A program made the translations under genes and the position numbers. The notes under the pieces are model-generated. The model was not told where the DNA came from, did no database searches, and worked only from the letters and a program-made list of their open reading frames with translations. From Mycolicibacterium hodleri (GTDB lineage Bacteria > Actinomycetota > Actinomycetes > Mycobacteriales > Mycobacteriaceae): DNA of 64,000 nt. Location of the stretch: assembly GCF_006439015.1 (NCBI RefSeq), contig NZ_RCZG01000011.1:62001-126000 (forward strand), read 5' to 3'. Positions within the stretch are counted from its first letter, which is position 1. Every line of letters begins with the position of its first letter. This document shows positions 54,276-63,069 of this stretch, in pieces.

Positions 54276-54479
54276 TTAGATCGCGGTAACTCCGGTGGCC
54301 TGTGGGCCCTTCGCACCTTGTCCGACATCGAACTGAACCCGCTGAGCCTCTTCCAGCGAACGGTAGCCGCCGCCTTGGATCTCAGAGTAGTGGACGAAGA
54401 CATCCGGGGAGCCGTCGTCGGGGGCGATAAAGCCGAAGCCCTTTTCGCTGTTGAACCATTTCACAGTTCCCTGTGCCAT
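54276..54479 (-). CDS. cspA: cold shock protein
   Basis: This 67-residue single OB-fold RNA chaperone begins MAQGTVKWFNSEKGFGFIAP. RNP1 is KGFGFI and RNP2 VFVHY. The length is exactly that of the family. About 130 bp of AT-richer sequence lies between the start and the divergent radical SAM gene, consistent with the long 5' leader of many csp genes. A strong hairpin follows the stop. Confidence 0.97.
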   Translation of the reverse strand: MAQGTVKWFNSEKGFGFIAPDDGSPDVFVHYSEIQGGGYRSLEEAQRVQFDVGQGAKGPQATGVTAI

Positions 54480-54593
54480 ACTATTTTACTTCTTTCATCA
54501 GGAGCGGATGTGTCTTACACCCGTCGTAAAGTCTACTGCACAAACCGCCGCTCATCTCACTAAAGATCGCCAAATCGGCAGATTGACTTTCGT

Positions 54594-54609
54594 TCGAACA
54601 TATGTTCGC
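54594..54609. promoter_or_regulatory. LexA-like (SOS) box upstream of the radical SAM gene
   Basis: tcgaacatatgttcgc matches TCGAAC-N4-GTTCGA at 11 of 12 fixed positions and contains the 12-bp palindrome gaacatatgttc. It lies 7 bp before the radical SAM start and just after a possible -35 TTGACT (54583). Repression of that gene by LexA is likely; cspA, divergent and further away, might also be touched. Confidence 0.7.
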
Positions 54610-54616
54610 ATGAGTT

Positions 54617-55630
54617 ATGCGATGGGACGGCCAGGGCATCGGCGTCGACGATGGGGCATTGCCCGGGCTGCAGCGCATCGGATTCGTACGCTCGGTCCGC
54701 ACGCCCCAGTTCGAGGGCGTCACGTTTCACGAAGTGCTCTGCAAGTCCGCTCTCAACAAGGTGCCCAACGCCGCCCACCTACCGTTCCAGTTCACCGTCA
54801 ACGGCTATCGCGGCTGTAGCCATGCGTGCCGATATTGCTTCGCCAGACCCACTCACGAGTATCTCGACTTCGACAGCGGTGCCGACTTCGATACCCAGGT
54901 AGTCGTGAAGACCAACGTCGTCGAGGTGCTCCGCAGGGAGTTGGCGCGACGGTCTTGGAACCGCCAGACGGTTGCCCTCGGGACCAACACCGATCCGTAC
55001 CAGCGTGGCGAGGGTCGCTACGCCCTGATGCCGGGAATCATTGGAGCACTTGCTGATTCGGGAACCCCATTCTCGATTCTCACCAAGGGCACGTTGTTGC
55101 GCCGTGACTTGGCGCTACTCGTCGACGCTGCCCAGACCGTTGATGTCAGCGTGGCAGTGTCGCTGGCGGTGGGTGACCCCGTCCTGCACGCGGATGTAGA
55201 GCCCGGCACACCTACGCCTCGTGCACGGCTCGAACTGATCCGGGCGATCAGTGAAGCGGGACTGGACTGTCACGTGATGATTGCCCCGGTGCTGCCCATG
55301 CTTACCGATTCAGTCGAGCACCTCGATGCGTTGTTGGGGCAGATCGCTGCGACGGGAGCCGACGGCGCGACGGTGTTTGGCCTGCATCTGCGTGGGTCGA
55401 CGCGTGACTGGTTCATGGCCTGGCTCGAGCGCTCGCGACCGGAGTTGGTGCCGCAGTACCGGCAGTTGTATGGCCGCGGTGCCTATCTACCGGAAAGCTA
55501 TCGCGATGCGCTGCGAAAGCGGGCGGCACCGTTGATCGCCAGGCACGGATTGGCGGGAGGCCAACGGTCCTTCCGCATGGCCTCTGCTCCGCCGGCGATC
55601 GCGGAAGCACCGCAACCGACTTTGTTCTGA
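54617..55630 (+). CDS. radical SAM protein of the Rv2578c family
   Basis: This 337-residue protein has the cluster motif C-S-H-A-C-R-Y-C (CxxxCxxC) in NGYRGCSHACRYCFARPTHE, then ALGTNTDPYQRGEGRYALM. It resembles SplB-like and Rv2578c-type proteins. The chemistry is unknown, but the relation to spore photoproduct lyase and a LexA-like box at the promoter suggest a DNA-damage role. ATG 54617 is only 7 bp after the box. Divergent from cspA. Confidence 0.9.
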   Translation: MRWDGQGIGVDDGALPGLQRIGFVRSVRTPQFEGVTFHEVLCKSALNKVPNAAHLPFQFTVNGYRGCSHACRYCFARPTHEYLDFDSGADFDTQVVVKTNVVEVLRRELARRSWNRQTVALGTNTDPYQRGEGRYALMPGIIGALADSGTPFSILTKGTLLRRDLALLVDAAQTVDVSVAVSLAVGDPVLHADVEPGTPTPRARLELIRAISEAGLDCHVMIAPVLPMLTDSVEHLDALLGQIAATGADGATVFGLHLRGSTRDWFMAWLERSRPELVPQYRQLYGRGAYLPESYRDALRKRAAPLIARHGLAGGQRSFRMASAPPAIAEAPQPTLF

Positions 55631-55774
55631 GGTGGCTGTCGATGGCCGACGTTCGCAATCGAGGATTCGACCAGGTCGGAGCGCCAAGCCGCAACGGCGA
55701 GACGAGGACGTCGTGTTGGATGACAGTGATTTCTTCACAAGACTCGCTCGACGCCAAGGAATGGAGAGCAATCG

Positions 55775-56530
55775 ATGACAGTCGTCTTGGTCCACGGAGT
55801 GCCGGAGACGGCTGCGGTGTGGGATCGCCTCGTCGAACAGTTGACCGATCTCGGCGAAACGGATGTCCGCAGGCTCTCCCCACCGGGATTCGGCGCACCC
55901 GTGCCAGACGGATTCGTGGCGACGATGGACGGCTACCGCGACTGGCTGATCGCCGAACTCGAAACGATCGGGCAGCCGATCGACCTCGTCGGGCACGATT
56001 GGGGTGGCGGCCATGTTCTCAACGTCGCGATGGTGCGACCCGACCTTATGCGCTCCTGGGTATCCGACATTCCGGGCGTCTTCGACCAGGAGTATGTGTG
56101 GCACGACCTTGCCCTGGCGTGGCAGACGCCCGACGTGGGTGAGGCGGCCGTCGCCGACTTCGCCTCGATGAGCGTGGCGGACCGCGCCGACTTTCTCATC
56201 GGCGCGGGGATGGAGGCTGCCACCGCGAGGCGTGTGTCCCCGGGGATCGATGAGGTGATGGGTCGATCGATCCTGACGCTGTACCGCTCGGCGGCGCAGC
56301 CTGTCATAGCCGAGGCGGCGCAGAACCTCGAAGCCGTTGCCGCCCGCCCTGGGCTCGCGCTGCTTCCCACCGAGGACTTCTTCGTCGGCACCGAGGAACA
56401 GAAGCAACGCGCAGCGGCGCGAACCGGCGCGCGCATCGAAGTCCTCGGCGGGTTGGGACACTGGTGGATGACGCAGAGTCCGGCGGCTGCCGCTCGATTG
56501 CTCGTCGATTTCTGGAAGCAACACCGATGA
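55775..56530 (+). CDS. alpha/beta hydrolase
   Basis: This 251-residue hydrolase begins MTVVLVHGVPETAAVWDRL with the oxyanion loop. The nucleophile Asp lies in LVGHDWGGGH, and His in LGGLGHWWMTQ. The DW pair resembles epoxide hydrolases and haloalkane dehalogenases. In M. tuberculosis the gene next to Rv2578c is the dehalogenase dhaA (Rv2579). This protein is shorter and cannot be equated with it from sequence alone. A GGAG-type site precedes ATG 55775. Confidence 0.85.
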   Translation: MTVVLVHGVPETAAVWDRLVEQLTDLGETDVRRLSPPGFGAPVPDGFVATMDGYRDWLIAELETIGQPIDLVGHDWGGGHVLNVAMVRPDLMRSWVSDIPGVFDQEYVWHDLALAWQTPDVGEAAVADFASMSVADRADFLIGAGMEAATARRVSPGIDEVMGRSILTLYRSAAQPVIAEAAQNLEAVAARPGLALLPTEDFFVGTEEQKQRAAARTGARIEVLGGLGHWWMTQSPAAAARLLVDFWKQHR

Positions 56531-56557
56531 TCGCCTCCGGCGCGCCGAAGTACAGGC

Positions 56558-57814
56558 CTAGCTGCGCCCGCGCTTGACCTGATTGAACGGCACCCCGCGG
56601 TCGGGGGCGTGTTCGCGGGGGAACCCGAGAATCCGCTCGCCGATGATGTTCCGGGCGATCTCGGTGGTTCCTCCGCCGAGCGAGGCGGCCTGTCTCGACA
56701 GGTAGAGGTCGCCATGGCCGAACAGCCCGTCACCGTCATCGACGACACCACCGGGCCCGGCGATCGCCAGCGCCGTATCGATCTCGAACTGGACGGTCTC
56801 GGCATGGGTGATGCGGATGATGGACCCGGCCGCGGGGGGCAGGGACCCGTCGAGTACCCCGTGATAAACGTAATCGACCAACTGTGCCTGCACGGCGCGG
56901 CGCACCAGTGCGCGGCCAGCCTGCTCGCGAACTCGCTCGTTGTGTGTCTGACCAGTTGCCGCGAGCAGCGCGACGTAATCGACGGGTTGGTCCGTCGCAC
57001 CCTCCGCGCCTGTGCCGCTGGCGAACTCGGAGCCGCCGCCGACGGCGCGTCGTTCGTGGAACATCTGCCGTGACGCGACCGCCCAGCCGTCATTGACCGC
57101 CCCGACCACGGCGTCGTCGGAAAGTTCGAGGTCGTCGAAGAACTCCTCGCAGAATTCGTTGCCACCGTCCACCTGCATGATCCGGCGCATCGTGATGCCG
57201 GGGCTGTTGATCGGCACCAGGAACATCGTTAGACCCTCGTGCTTGGGCACGTCCCAGTCGGTGCGCGCCAGCAGCAATCCGTAGTCGGCAGCGAAGGCGC
57301 TGGTACTCCAGGTCTTGGCGCCGTTGACGATCCACTTGTCACCGCGGCGGTCGGCGCGCGTGATGACGCCCGCGAGGTCGGATCCACCGTTCGGCTCGGA
57401 CAGCAGCTGAACCAAGACCTCGTCGCCTCGGATTGCCGCCGAGAGGCGATCCCGCTTCTGATCCTCGCTGCCGGTGTCGAGGATGGTCGCCGCGCAGATC
57501 GTGAACGTCGGCGTGTTGAGGATGATCGGCAATTCGTAGCCGCGTGATACGCCGTCGAACGCCCGCTGGTAGGCGATCGGCAGGCCCAGCCCGCCGTACT
57601 CCCGGGGGAAGCAGATTCCGGCGAATCCGCCCTCGTAGAGCATCTTCTGCAGCTCACGCGCACGCGCCCAGGGGGCGTCGGCGCCGCGATCGCAACTCGG
57701 CGGGTTGGCCGTATCGATGCGTGGCATGTTCTCGGCGAGCCAGACCCGTGCCCGTTCCGCGAACTCTGCGACCGACTCGGATGTCACGGTCGTTGGCGAC
57801 GTGGTTTCGGTCAT
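56558..57814 (-). CDS. acyl-CoA dehydrogenase
   Basis: This protein of about 418 residues has LLSEPNGGSDLAGVITRADR (FAD/substrate segment) and GGTTEIARNIIGERILGFPRE at the C-terminus, including an Arg typical of the family. ATG 57814 (MTETTSPTTVTSESVAEF) overlaps the stop of the next dehydrogenase gene by 4 bases; the longer frame is a shadow. The two probably form a heteromeric enzyme. Substrate unknown. Confidence 0.92.
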   Translation of the reverse strand: MTETTSPTTVTSESVAEFAERARVWLAENMPRIDTANPPSCDRGADAPWARARELQKMLYEGGFAGICFPREYGGLGLPIAYQRAFDGVSRGYELPIILNTPTFTICAATILDTGSEDQKRDRLSAAIRGDEVLVQLLSEPNGGSDLAGVITRADRRGDKWIVNGAKTWSTSAFAADYGLLLARTDWDVPKHEGLTMFLVPINSPGITMRRIMQVDGGNEFCEEFFDDLELSDDAVVGAVNDGWAVASRQMFHERRAVGGGSEFASGTGAEGATDQPVDYVALLAATGQTHNERVREQAGRALVRRAVQAQLVDYVYHGVLDGSLPPAAGSIIRITHAETVQFEIDTALAIAGPGGVVDDGDGLFGHGDLYLSRQAASLGGGTTEIARNIIGERILGFPREHAPDRGVPFNQVKRGRS

Positions 57815-58953
57815 CCTGCAGACTCCAGCTGCTCGGTGAGCGCGTACACGCGCAGATTGTGGTCCTCGGGTGTGCCGAACATGGAGCGGTACAACGTGAC
57901 TCGGCGAAGGTAGAGGTGAAGGTCGTGCTCCCAGGTGACCCCGATGCCGCCGTGCATCTGCACGCACAGTTGCAGCATGCCGGGGGCGTGCTCTCCGAGG
58001 TAGCTCTTGGCGACGCTCACCGCCATATCGGCGTCACGGGCGCGCGCACCAGCCGCAGCGATCGCGGCACGGGTGGTGGCGCGCGACGCTTCGAGCCAGA
58101 TCTTCATATCCGCGTACTTGTGCTTGAGAGCCTGGTAAGACGCCAGCGGGCGACCGAATGAGTACCGGTCCAGCGCCCACTGAACGGTGAAACCGAACAC
58201 TGCGTCGAGAATGCCGACCACCTCGGCGCACTGCAAGACCTGGGCGATCTGACTCTGCCGTGCGAGCAGCGCGGGTGTCTGGTCCGCGGAGCCGACGACG
58301 GCGTTCGCCCCTACCTGCACGGCGTCGAAGGTAACTCGGGCGTAACGCTTTACGAGGTCGATGGATTTCTGCGGCGTGATGGTCACTCCGGCCGCATCGG
58401 CGGGGACCAGGAACTGTCTGACCGCTCCGTTCAGCTCGGCTACGACGAGGAACAATCCGCTCTCCGCGCCTGCCTCGACGCGGTCCTTCGTGCCATCGAT
58501 GCGGAATCCCGAGTCGCTCCGGGTGGCCATCACCGAGGTGACCCCGGGTGCCCAGGCTCCACCGGTTTCATAGACGGCCCATGAGGCGATGAGCGCACCG
58601 GATACCAGCGATTCGATTGTGTCGGAATGGTTTTCGGCGTCGTCGGCGTCCACCAAGCCGGCCAACACCGTGTTCACCGGGTGAAGCGGTCCGGGTGCCA
58701 CTGTGGTGCCGATCTGCTCGGCAACCAATGCGAGGTCGGCGACTCCATCGCCGGAAACACTGCCGCCGCCGAGTTCCTCCGGTACCAGCATACTGGCCCA
58801 GCCGAGCTCGGCGGCGCGTTGCCACCACGCCCCGTCGAAAGACGTTCCGGAACTGTGTAACTCGCGCACTCGGGCGAGCGAGGCCTCCTTGTCCAGGAAG
58901 GCCCGCGCGGTCGAGGCGAAGAGCAGCCGTTCGGGGGACGCGACTTCAGTCAT
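57811..58953 (-). CDS. acyl-CoA dehydrogenase, partner subunit
   Basis: This protein of about 380 residues begins MTEVASPERLLFASTARAFL and contains YSFGRPLASYQALKHKYADM and VQMHGGIGVTWEHDLHLYLR. Those are C-terminal domain segments seen in non-canonical FadE subunits. The middle FAD region (ASWAVYETGGAW) departs from the usual consensus, as in partners that do not bind FAD alone. ATG 58953 is taken; the frame continuing to 59784 is antisense to the amidohydrolase. It overlaps its partner by 4 bases. Confidence 0.9.
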   Translation of the reverse strand: MTEVASPERLLFASTARAFLDKEASLARVRELHSSGTSFDGAWWQRAAELGWASMLVPEELGGGSVSGDGVADLALVAEQIGTTVAPGPLHPVNTVLAGLVDADDAENHSDTIESLVSGALIASWAVYETGGAWAPGVTSVMATRSDSGFRIDGTKDRVEAGAESGLFLVVAELNGAVRQFLVPADAAGVTITPQKSIDLVKRYARVTFDAVQVGANAVVGSADQTPALLARQSQIAQVLQCAEVVGILDAVFGFTVQWALDRYSFGRPLASYQALKHKYADMKIWLEASRATTRAAIAAAGARARDADMAVSVAKSYLGEHAPGMLQLCVQMHGGIGVTWEHDLHLYLRRVTLYRSMFGTPEDHNLRVYALTEQLESAG

Positions 58954-58991
58954 GCGCGAGTGACTCCGCTGCTGGGTTTGGAGATCGGCGG

Positions 58992-60221
58992 TCAGGCGAG
59001 GACGAGGGCGGGCACGTCCGGCTTGTGCACGATCTCGTTGGGAACCTTGAAGAGATCGACCATGTTGCCGCCCATCACCTTTCGAACGCCATCTTCGTCG
59101 AGGCCGTGTGCTTCGAGGTCGCTCACCAGGTTGATCGGGTCGGCCAGGCCCTCCGGATGGGGCCAGTCCGAGCCGAAGATGATGCGGTCGATGCCGCACA
59201 GGTCGGCCATCTTCTTGAAGTCGTCCTCCCAGAACGGCGCAACGTACACGGCGCGCTGGAACGCTTGGATCGGATCCTCGGGGAACGAGTCGGGCATCTT
59301 CTTGAAGACGTCCTTGAATTGGTAGAACAGGTAGGGCACCCAGGATGCGCCGTTCTCGACCGACAGGATGCGCAGATCCGGGTTGCGGGTCAACGCGCCG
59401 TGGCAGACCAGTGCGGCCATCGTGTCCTCGATCGGACGCTTGCCCATGGCGACCATCCGGAACGAGGTGGGCGCGAACGGCTTGAATTCGTCGCCGGGCT
59501 CCCAGTCGTTGAGGTACGACGAGTAACCACTGTCGGAGGCGTGCATGGAGACCGGGATGCCGGCCTTGACGCAGGCCTGCCAGAACGGGTCGAACTCGGG
59601 CATCCCCATGGAGCGGCTGCCCCGGTAGCCAGGGACCGGCGCTGGACGCACCAGAACGGTCTTGGCGCCACGTTCCACACACCACTCGAGCTCTTCGAGC
59701 GCGCGGTCGACGTTGCCCAGGTTGATGACGGGCGTGGAGAAGATGCGATCTTCGTAGTTGAACTGCCAGGTTTCGTACATCCACTGGTTCAGCGCGTGAA
59801 CGATGTCGAGGATCAGGTCCGGATCATCCTTCAGGCGCTCCTCGACGAGGCTGGCCAGCGTCGGGAACATCAGGGTGTAGTCCAGGCCCAACGCGTCGAG
59901 CACCTCGAGGCGTGCCGCGGGGTTGCGGAATGCGGGAATGGCCTTCATCGGCTTGCCCATCACCTCGCGGTAGGTCTTGCCGCCGCTGCCGTGGCGGAAG
60001 TAGTCCTCCTGCGCGCCGGGCTTTGCGACGACCTCGAAGGTCGGGTTGGGGATGTAGTCGCTGACCACGTTGCGCACCATGATCTTGGTGCGACCGCGAA
60101 CGTCGATGTAGTCGATGACGCCCTTGCGGTGATCCGGCAGGAACTGCGTCAGCGCTTCCTTGGGCTCGTAGAAGTGGTTGTCGGCGTCGAACACGGGATA
60201 GGACAGGGTGCGCGAAGGCAT
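58992..60221 (-). CDS. amidohydrolase 2 family protein
   Basis: This 409-residue TIM-barrel hydrolase (PF04909 type) begins MPSRTLSYPVFDADNHFYEP with DxDNH in place of the HxH motif, as in many of this group. SMHASDSGYSSY and IIFGSDWPHPEG hold further metal ligands. The family includes decarboxylases and C-C or amide hydrolases in aromatic and steroid breakdown. It lies upstream of the dehydrogenase pair on the same strand, 38 bp apart. The putative operator at 60258 is in its promoter. Confidence 0.9.
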   Translation of the reverse strand: MPSRTLSYPVFDADNHFYEPKEALTQFLPDHRKGVIDYIDVRGRTKIMVRNVVSDYIPNPTFEVVAKPGAQEDYFRHGSGGKTYREVMGKPMKAIPAFRNPAARLEVLDALGLDYTLMFPTLASLVEERLKDDPDLILDIVHALNQWMYETWQFNYEDRIFSTPVINLGNVDRALEELEWCVERGAKTVLVRPAPVPGYRGSRSMGMPEFDPFWQACVKAGIPVSMHASDSGYSSYLNDWEPGDEFKPFAPTSFRMVAMGKRPIEDTMAALVCHGALTRNPDLRILSVENGASWVPYLFYQFKDVFKKMPDSFPEDPIQAFQRAVYVAPFWEDDFKKMADLCGIDRIIFGSDWPHPEGLADPINLVSDLEAHGLDEDGVRKVMGGNMVDLFKVPNEIVHKPDVPALVLA

Positions 60222-60257
60222 ATCCGTCTCCTAGAAGTCTGGTATGTCGGAAGTGGT

Positions 60258-60273
60258 AATGACGTTACCATTT
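60258..60273. promoter_or_regulatory. candidate TetR operator, copy A
   Basis: aatgacgttaccattt lies 37 bp upstream of the amidohydrolase start. With its flank it forms TGGTAA-N5-TTACCA, an exact 6-bp inverted repeat (60254-60270). A 15/16 match occurs in front of the TetR gene at 60971. Confidence 0.6.
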
Positions 60274-60334
60274 TGGTGACGACGAGTGGACCAGGATGCA
60301 TCGATCGGGAAACGTGCAGTTCAGGGCGGTGTGA

Positions 60335-60967
60335 TCAGGGTGCGAGCGCCCGGAGGCAGAACTCGTAGATGTGGCGGCCCTCAAGCGGTGCGTCGTTGAG
60401 TTCTGCCCCGAGAACCCGGAGGCGCATCGCGCCCAGCGCAGACTGCATGATCAGCGTGGCAGTGGGGTCGACGTCGAGACGGGGGTCGAACGTGCCCTCC
60501 GACTTGCCGCGCTCGATGATGTCCTTGATCAGGACGTTCACCGGTGAGAGCACCCTGGCGTAGTCACGCGGCATCGTCTCGGCCAGGTGGTCGTTGTAGA
60601 ACGTCAGTCCGCGGTTGATGCTGTCCTGAGTGGTCGACGCGGCCGGTGCGCTGATCTTGTCGATCAGCAATCGCAACGCCTCTGGCGCAGGTACCTCGTC
60701 GGTCTCCGCCCGCCAACGCAGCGTGGATTCGCTCATGATCCTGTCGACCAACGCCAGGAGGAGCTCATCCTTGGTGGAGAAGTGCTGGTAGAAGGATCGC
60801 AGCGAAGTCTTGGACCGCTCGACCACCTCGAGCACCGTGAAGTCGGTCCGCCCGGTCTCGCCAAGGATGGCCAACGCCGACCGCATGAACCTGCTGGCCC
60901 GGGATTCCTCGTCAGCCTGGGTTGTGCCGGCTGCGTCCGGTGACGGCCCCTCAGTCGCCTTCGCCAC
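60335..60967 (-). CDS. TetR/AcrR-family regulator
   Basis: This 210-residue protein has its DNA-binding helices in FTVLEVVERSKTSLRSFYQH followed by FSTKDELLLALVD. The ligand domain has an ordinary length. GTG 60967 begins VAKATEG. Copies of the same 16-base motif lie 4 bp before its start and before the amidohydrolase, so it probably represses itself and the amidohydrolase/dehydrogenase genes. The likely ligand is an acyl-CoA or pathway intermediate. Confidence 0.9.
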   Translation of the reverse strand: MAKATEGPSPDAAGTTQADEESRASRFMRSALAILGETGRTDFTVLEVVERSKTSLRSFYQHFSTKDELLLALVDRIMSESTLRWRAETDEVPAPEALRLLIDKISAPAASTTQDSINRGLTFYNDHLAETMPRDYARVLSPVNVLIKDIIERGKSEGTFDPRLDVDPTATLIMQSALGAMRLRVLGAELNDAPLEGRHIYEFCLRALAP

Positions 60968-60970
60968 GAG

Positions 60971-60986
60971 AATGACGTTACCGTTT
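60971..60986. promoter_or_regulatory. candidate TetR operator, copy B
   Basis: aatgacgttaccgttt differs by one base from copy A and ends 4 bp before the TetR start codon on the other strand. The half-site ggtaacg recurs at 61017, just before the rightward LLM gene. The position would block transcription of both genes. Confidence 0.6.
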
Positions 60987-61028
60987 CAGTAGAAGCAGCG
61001 GTGAGCTTGCCGCTAAGGTAACGCACCG

Positions 61029-61880
61029 ATGGCCGAATGGTTTCTCTTCCTGCCCCAGGTGCGACTGGGGATTCCCGACATCGTCGCGCGTGCGCGCGCG
61101 GCCGAAACCGCAGGCTTCGACGGCATCGCGCTGATCGACCACCTCGAGCCACCTGGCGCCTCCCACCAGGGAATCTGGGAGGCGATGACCCTGGCGACCT
61201 GGGTGGCCGCACAGACCGAGCGGCTGAGCATCGGTCACCTGGTGCTGTGCGATGCGTTTCGGCACCCGGCGGTCCTGGCCAAGGAGGCGGTCACGCTGGC
61301 AGCGGCTTCGGGGAACCGTTTCGAGCTCGGCCTCGGATGGGGTTCGTGGCCTCGGGAATTCGACAGGTTCGGTCTGGCCGATGGTGACGACCCGCCTGCC
61401 CGCGTCGCGCGCCTGGACCGCACACTCGGGCTGATCCGCCAGTACTGGGGTGAGGCGGACACCGATGGGGTGATCCAGGAACCACGGCCAGAACGACGAA
61501 TTCCCCTGGTGCTCGGTGGCACCGGTAAGAAGACGATGGACCTGGTACGTCGGCACGCCGACTGGTGGAACGTCCCGTCGCATCAACTCGACCGGCTGCC
61601 CGAACTGCTGCCGACGGTGGGCGACGTCCGGGTATCCGTTCAGCAGATGGTCGGCTTCATCGCCGCCGGCACGGACCGTGAGGAGGTCACGGCGGCCAGC
61701 ACGCGTCGTTTCGGGCACCTGGGCACGGGTCTGGTCTGTGGCGACGCCCAAGAACTGAGTCGGCACTTCGCCGGATTGACGGCCCAAGGCGTCGAGCGCT
61801 TCTACGTGTGGTTCGCCGATTTCGCCCAACCCACCACGCTCGCCGCGTTCGCCGAGAACGTCATCGCATGTCACACATAG
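61029..61880 (+). CDS. LLM-class (luciferase-like) flavin-dependent oxidoreductase
   Basis: This 283-residue TIM-barrel flavoprotein begins MAEWFLFLPQVRLGIPDIVA. It contains ETAGFDGIALIDHLEPPG, TERLSIGHLVLCDAFRHPAV and NRFELGLGWGSWPREFDRFG, the usual bacterial luciferase-like pattern. It uses FMN or F420; mycobacterial members often use F420. ATG 61029 lies 45 bp from the shared operator. It is 24 bp before the thioesterase gene and probably co-transcribed. Substrate unknown. Confidence 0.88.
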   Translation: MAEWFLFLPQVRLGIPDIVARARAAETAGFDGIALIDHLEPPGASHQGIWEAMTLATWVAAQTERLSIGHLVLCDAFRHPAVLAKEAVTLAAASGNRFELGLGWGSWPREFDRFGLADGDDPPARVARLDRTLGLIRQYWGEADTDGVIQEPRPERRIPLVLGGTGKKTMDLVRRHADWWNVPSHQLDRLPELLPTVGDVRVSVQQMVGFIAAGTDREEVTAASTRRFGHLGTGLVCGDAQELSRHFAGLTAQGVERFYVWFADFAQPTTLAAFAENVIACHT

Positions 61881-61904
61881 CAATTCAATCTGAGAGGGTA
61901 CTTC

Positions 61905-62786
61905 GTGTCGATTGATTCTGATCAGGCCGAGTGGACGGTCGAGGGGCTGCTCGACCTGTTCGACGTGCAGCCCGACGGCACGGACCGTTTCGTCGGTCAG
62001 ACGGGCATCGTCGGCGCCGACGAACGTCAGGTGGTGGAGGGCACCCAGGTGATGGCCCAGGCGATCGTCGCGGCAGGCAAGCGGTTTCCGGAGAAGTCGG
62101 TGCGGTCGGCCTACGCGGTGTTCGCCCGCGCCGTCGTCGTCGGGCCGCCCGTGGAGTTGACCGTCGACGTGGTGGCCGAGGGGCGCACCACGGCGACCGC
62201 GGTGGTCTCGGCATCACAGAACGGCAAGCGCTGCATAACTGTCACCGTGCTGGCCGACGTGCCGTCGGCGGACGTCATCCGTCACCACCTGCCCAAGCCT
62301 GACGTCGCCGCACCGGCCGATTCCCACGTCTCGGAGATGCCCATGGCCGGGCGCCAGCTGCGGCTCGTCGACGTCCTGGACGTCAACAGTCCAGACGAGG
62401 TCGGACCGCCCGAACTGCACGCGTGGTTGCACTACGACCCGATCCCCACCCGCGACGAGTTGGCCAAGGCCCTGATGGCGTATTTCACCGGTCACCTTGG
62501 CATCTCGACGACGATGCGTGCGCACGAAGGAATCGGGACCGCGCAGGCCCACCTCACGGTGTCGACCGCGCCGATGACCGTCTCGGTGAGCTTTCACGAG
62601 CCGTTCACCTGGGACGGGTGGATCCTCTATACCCACGAGAGCACTCAGGTGGGTGCCGGGATGTCCTACGTTCGCGGCGCGGTGCACACCGAAGCGGGCG
62701 AGTTGCTTGCGTCGTTCGCCCAGGACGCGCTGATTCGCCCACTGCGGACCACCGATACGTCGATCGCCGCGGAGTCCCGGCTCTAG
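61905..62786 (+). CDS. TesB-like acyl-CoA thioesterase family protein
   Basis: This 293-residue protein of double-hotdog architecture has EGTQVMAQAIVAAGKRFPEK in the first half and FTGHLGISTTMRAHEGIG and VSVSFHEPFTWDGWILYTHE in the second. It likely hydrolyses acyl-CoA of the nearby pathway. GTG 61905 has GAGAGGG upstream. It overlaps the stop region of the decayed SDR on the other strand by 4 bases. Confidence 0.85.
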   Translation: MSIDSDQAEWTVEGLLDLFDVQPDGTDRFVGQTGIVGADERQVVEGTQVMAQAIVAAGKRFPEKSVRSAYAVFARAVVVGPPVELTVDVVAEGRTTATAVVSASQNGKRCITVTVLADVPSADVIRHHLPKPDVAAPADSHVSEMPMAGRQLRLVDVLDVNSPDEVGPPELHAWLHYDPIPTRDELAKALMAYFTGHLGISTTMRAHEGIGTAQAHLTVSTAPMTVSVSFHEPFTWDGWILYTHESTQVGAGMSYVRGAVHTEAGELLASFAQDALIRPLRTTDTSIAAESRL

Positions 62787-63063
62787 ATCTTCAGATATCC
62801 CTTGTCGGCGGGGATCTGAGCCGCGGTCACCAGCGACGACCCGTCGCCCGCTAGCCAGACCACGATGTCGAAGATGAGGTTCGGCGCAGCCAGCGAGTCG
62901 GTCGGCAGCGCACCGGGGGAGTAGCTGTGGATGAAGTTCGGATGGGGCGGCGAACATCTCGTACATCGAGACGTCGTTGCCCATGGGTGTGTCAGTGCCG
63001 TAGGGGTGTTCTGAGTTTGACGCGAATCCCGAACTCGCCCAACTCGACTGCCAACATGCTCAA
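62783..63063 (-). pseudogene. C-terminal remnant of a short-chain dehydrogenase
   Basis: Three frames together give MLAVELGEFGIRVK, then PMGNDVSMYEMFAA, then PNFIHSYSPGALPTDSLAAP and IFDIVVWLAGDGSSLVTAAQ ending IPADKGYLKI. This is the last third of an actinobacterial SDR of the mycofactocin-like group. At least two frameshifts separate the pieces, and the Rossmann and YxxxK parts are missing. The gene must be inactive. Confidence 0.85.
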
Positions 63064-63069
63064 TGGTCG

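Noticed and set aside
55775..56530. Haloalkane dehalogenase dhaA at its M. tuberculosis position
   Set aside because: The nucleophile DW pair fits, but the protein is short and the halide-binding and acidic residues cannot be confirmed, so only alpha/beta hydrolase is claimed.
58954..59784. N-terminal extension of the acyl-CoA dehydrogenase partner subunit
   Set aside because: It is antisense-frame read-through of the amidohydrolase gene; the domain begins at ATG 58953.
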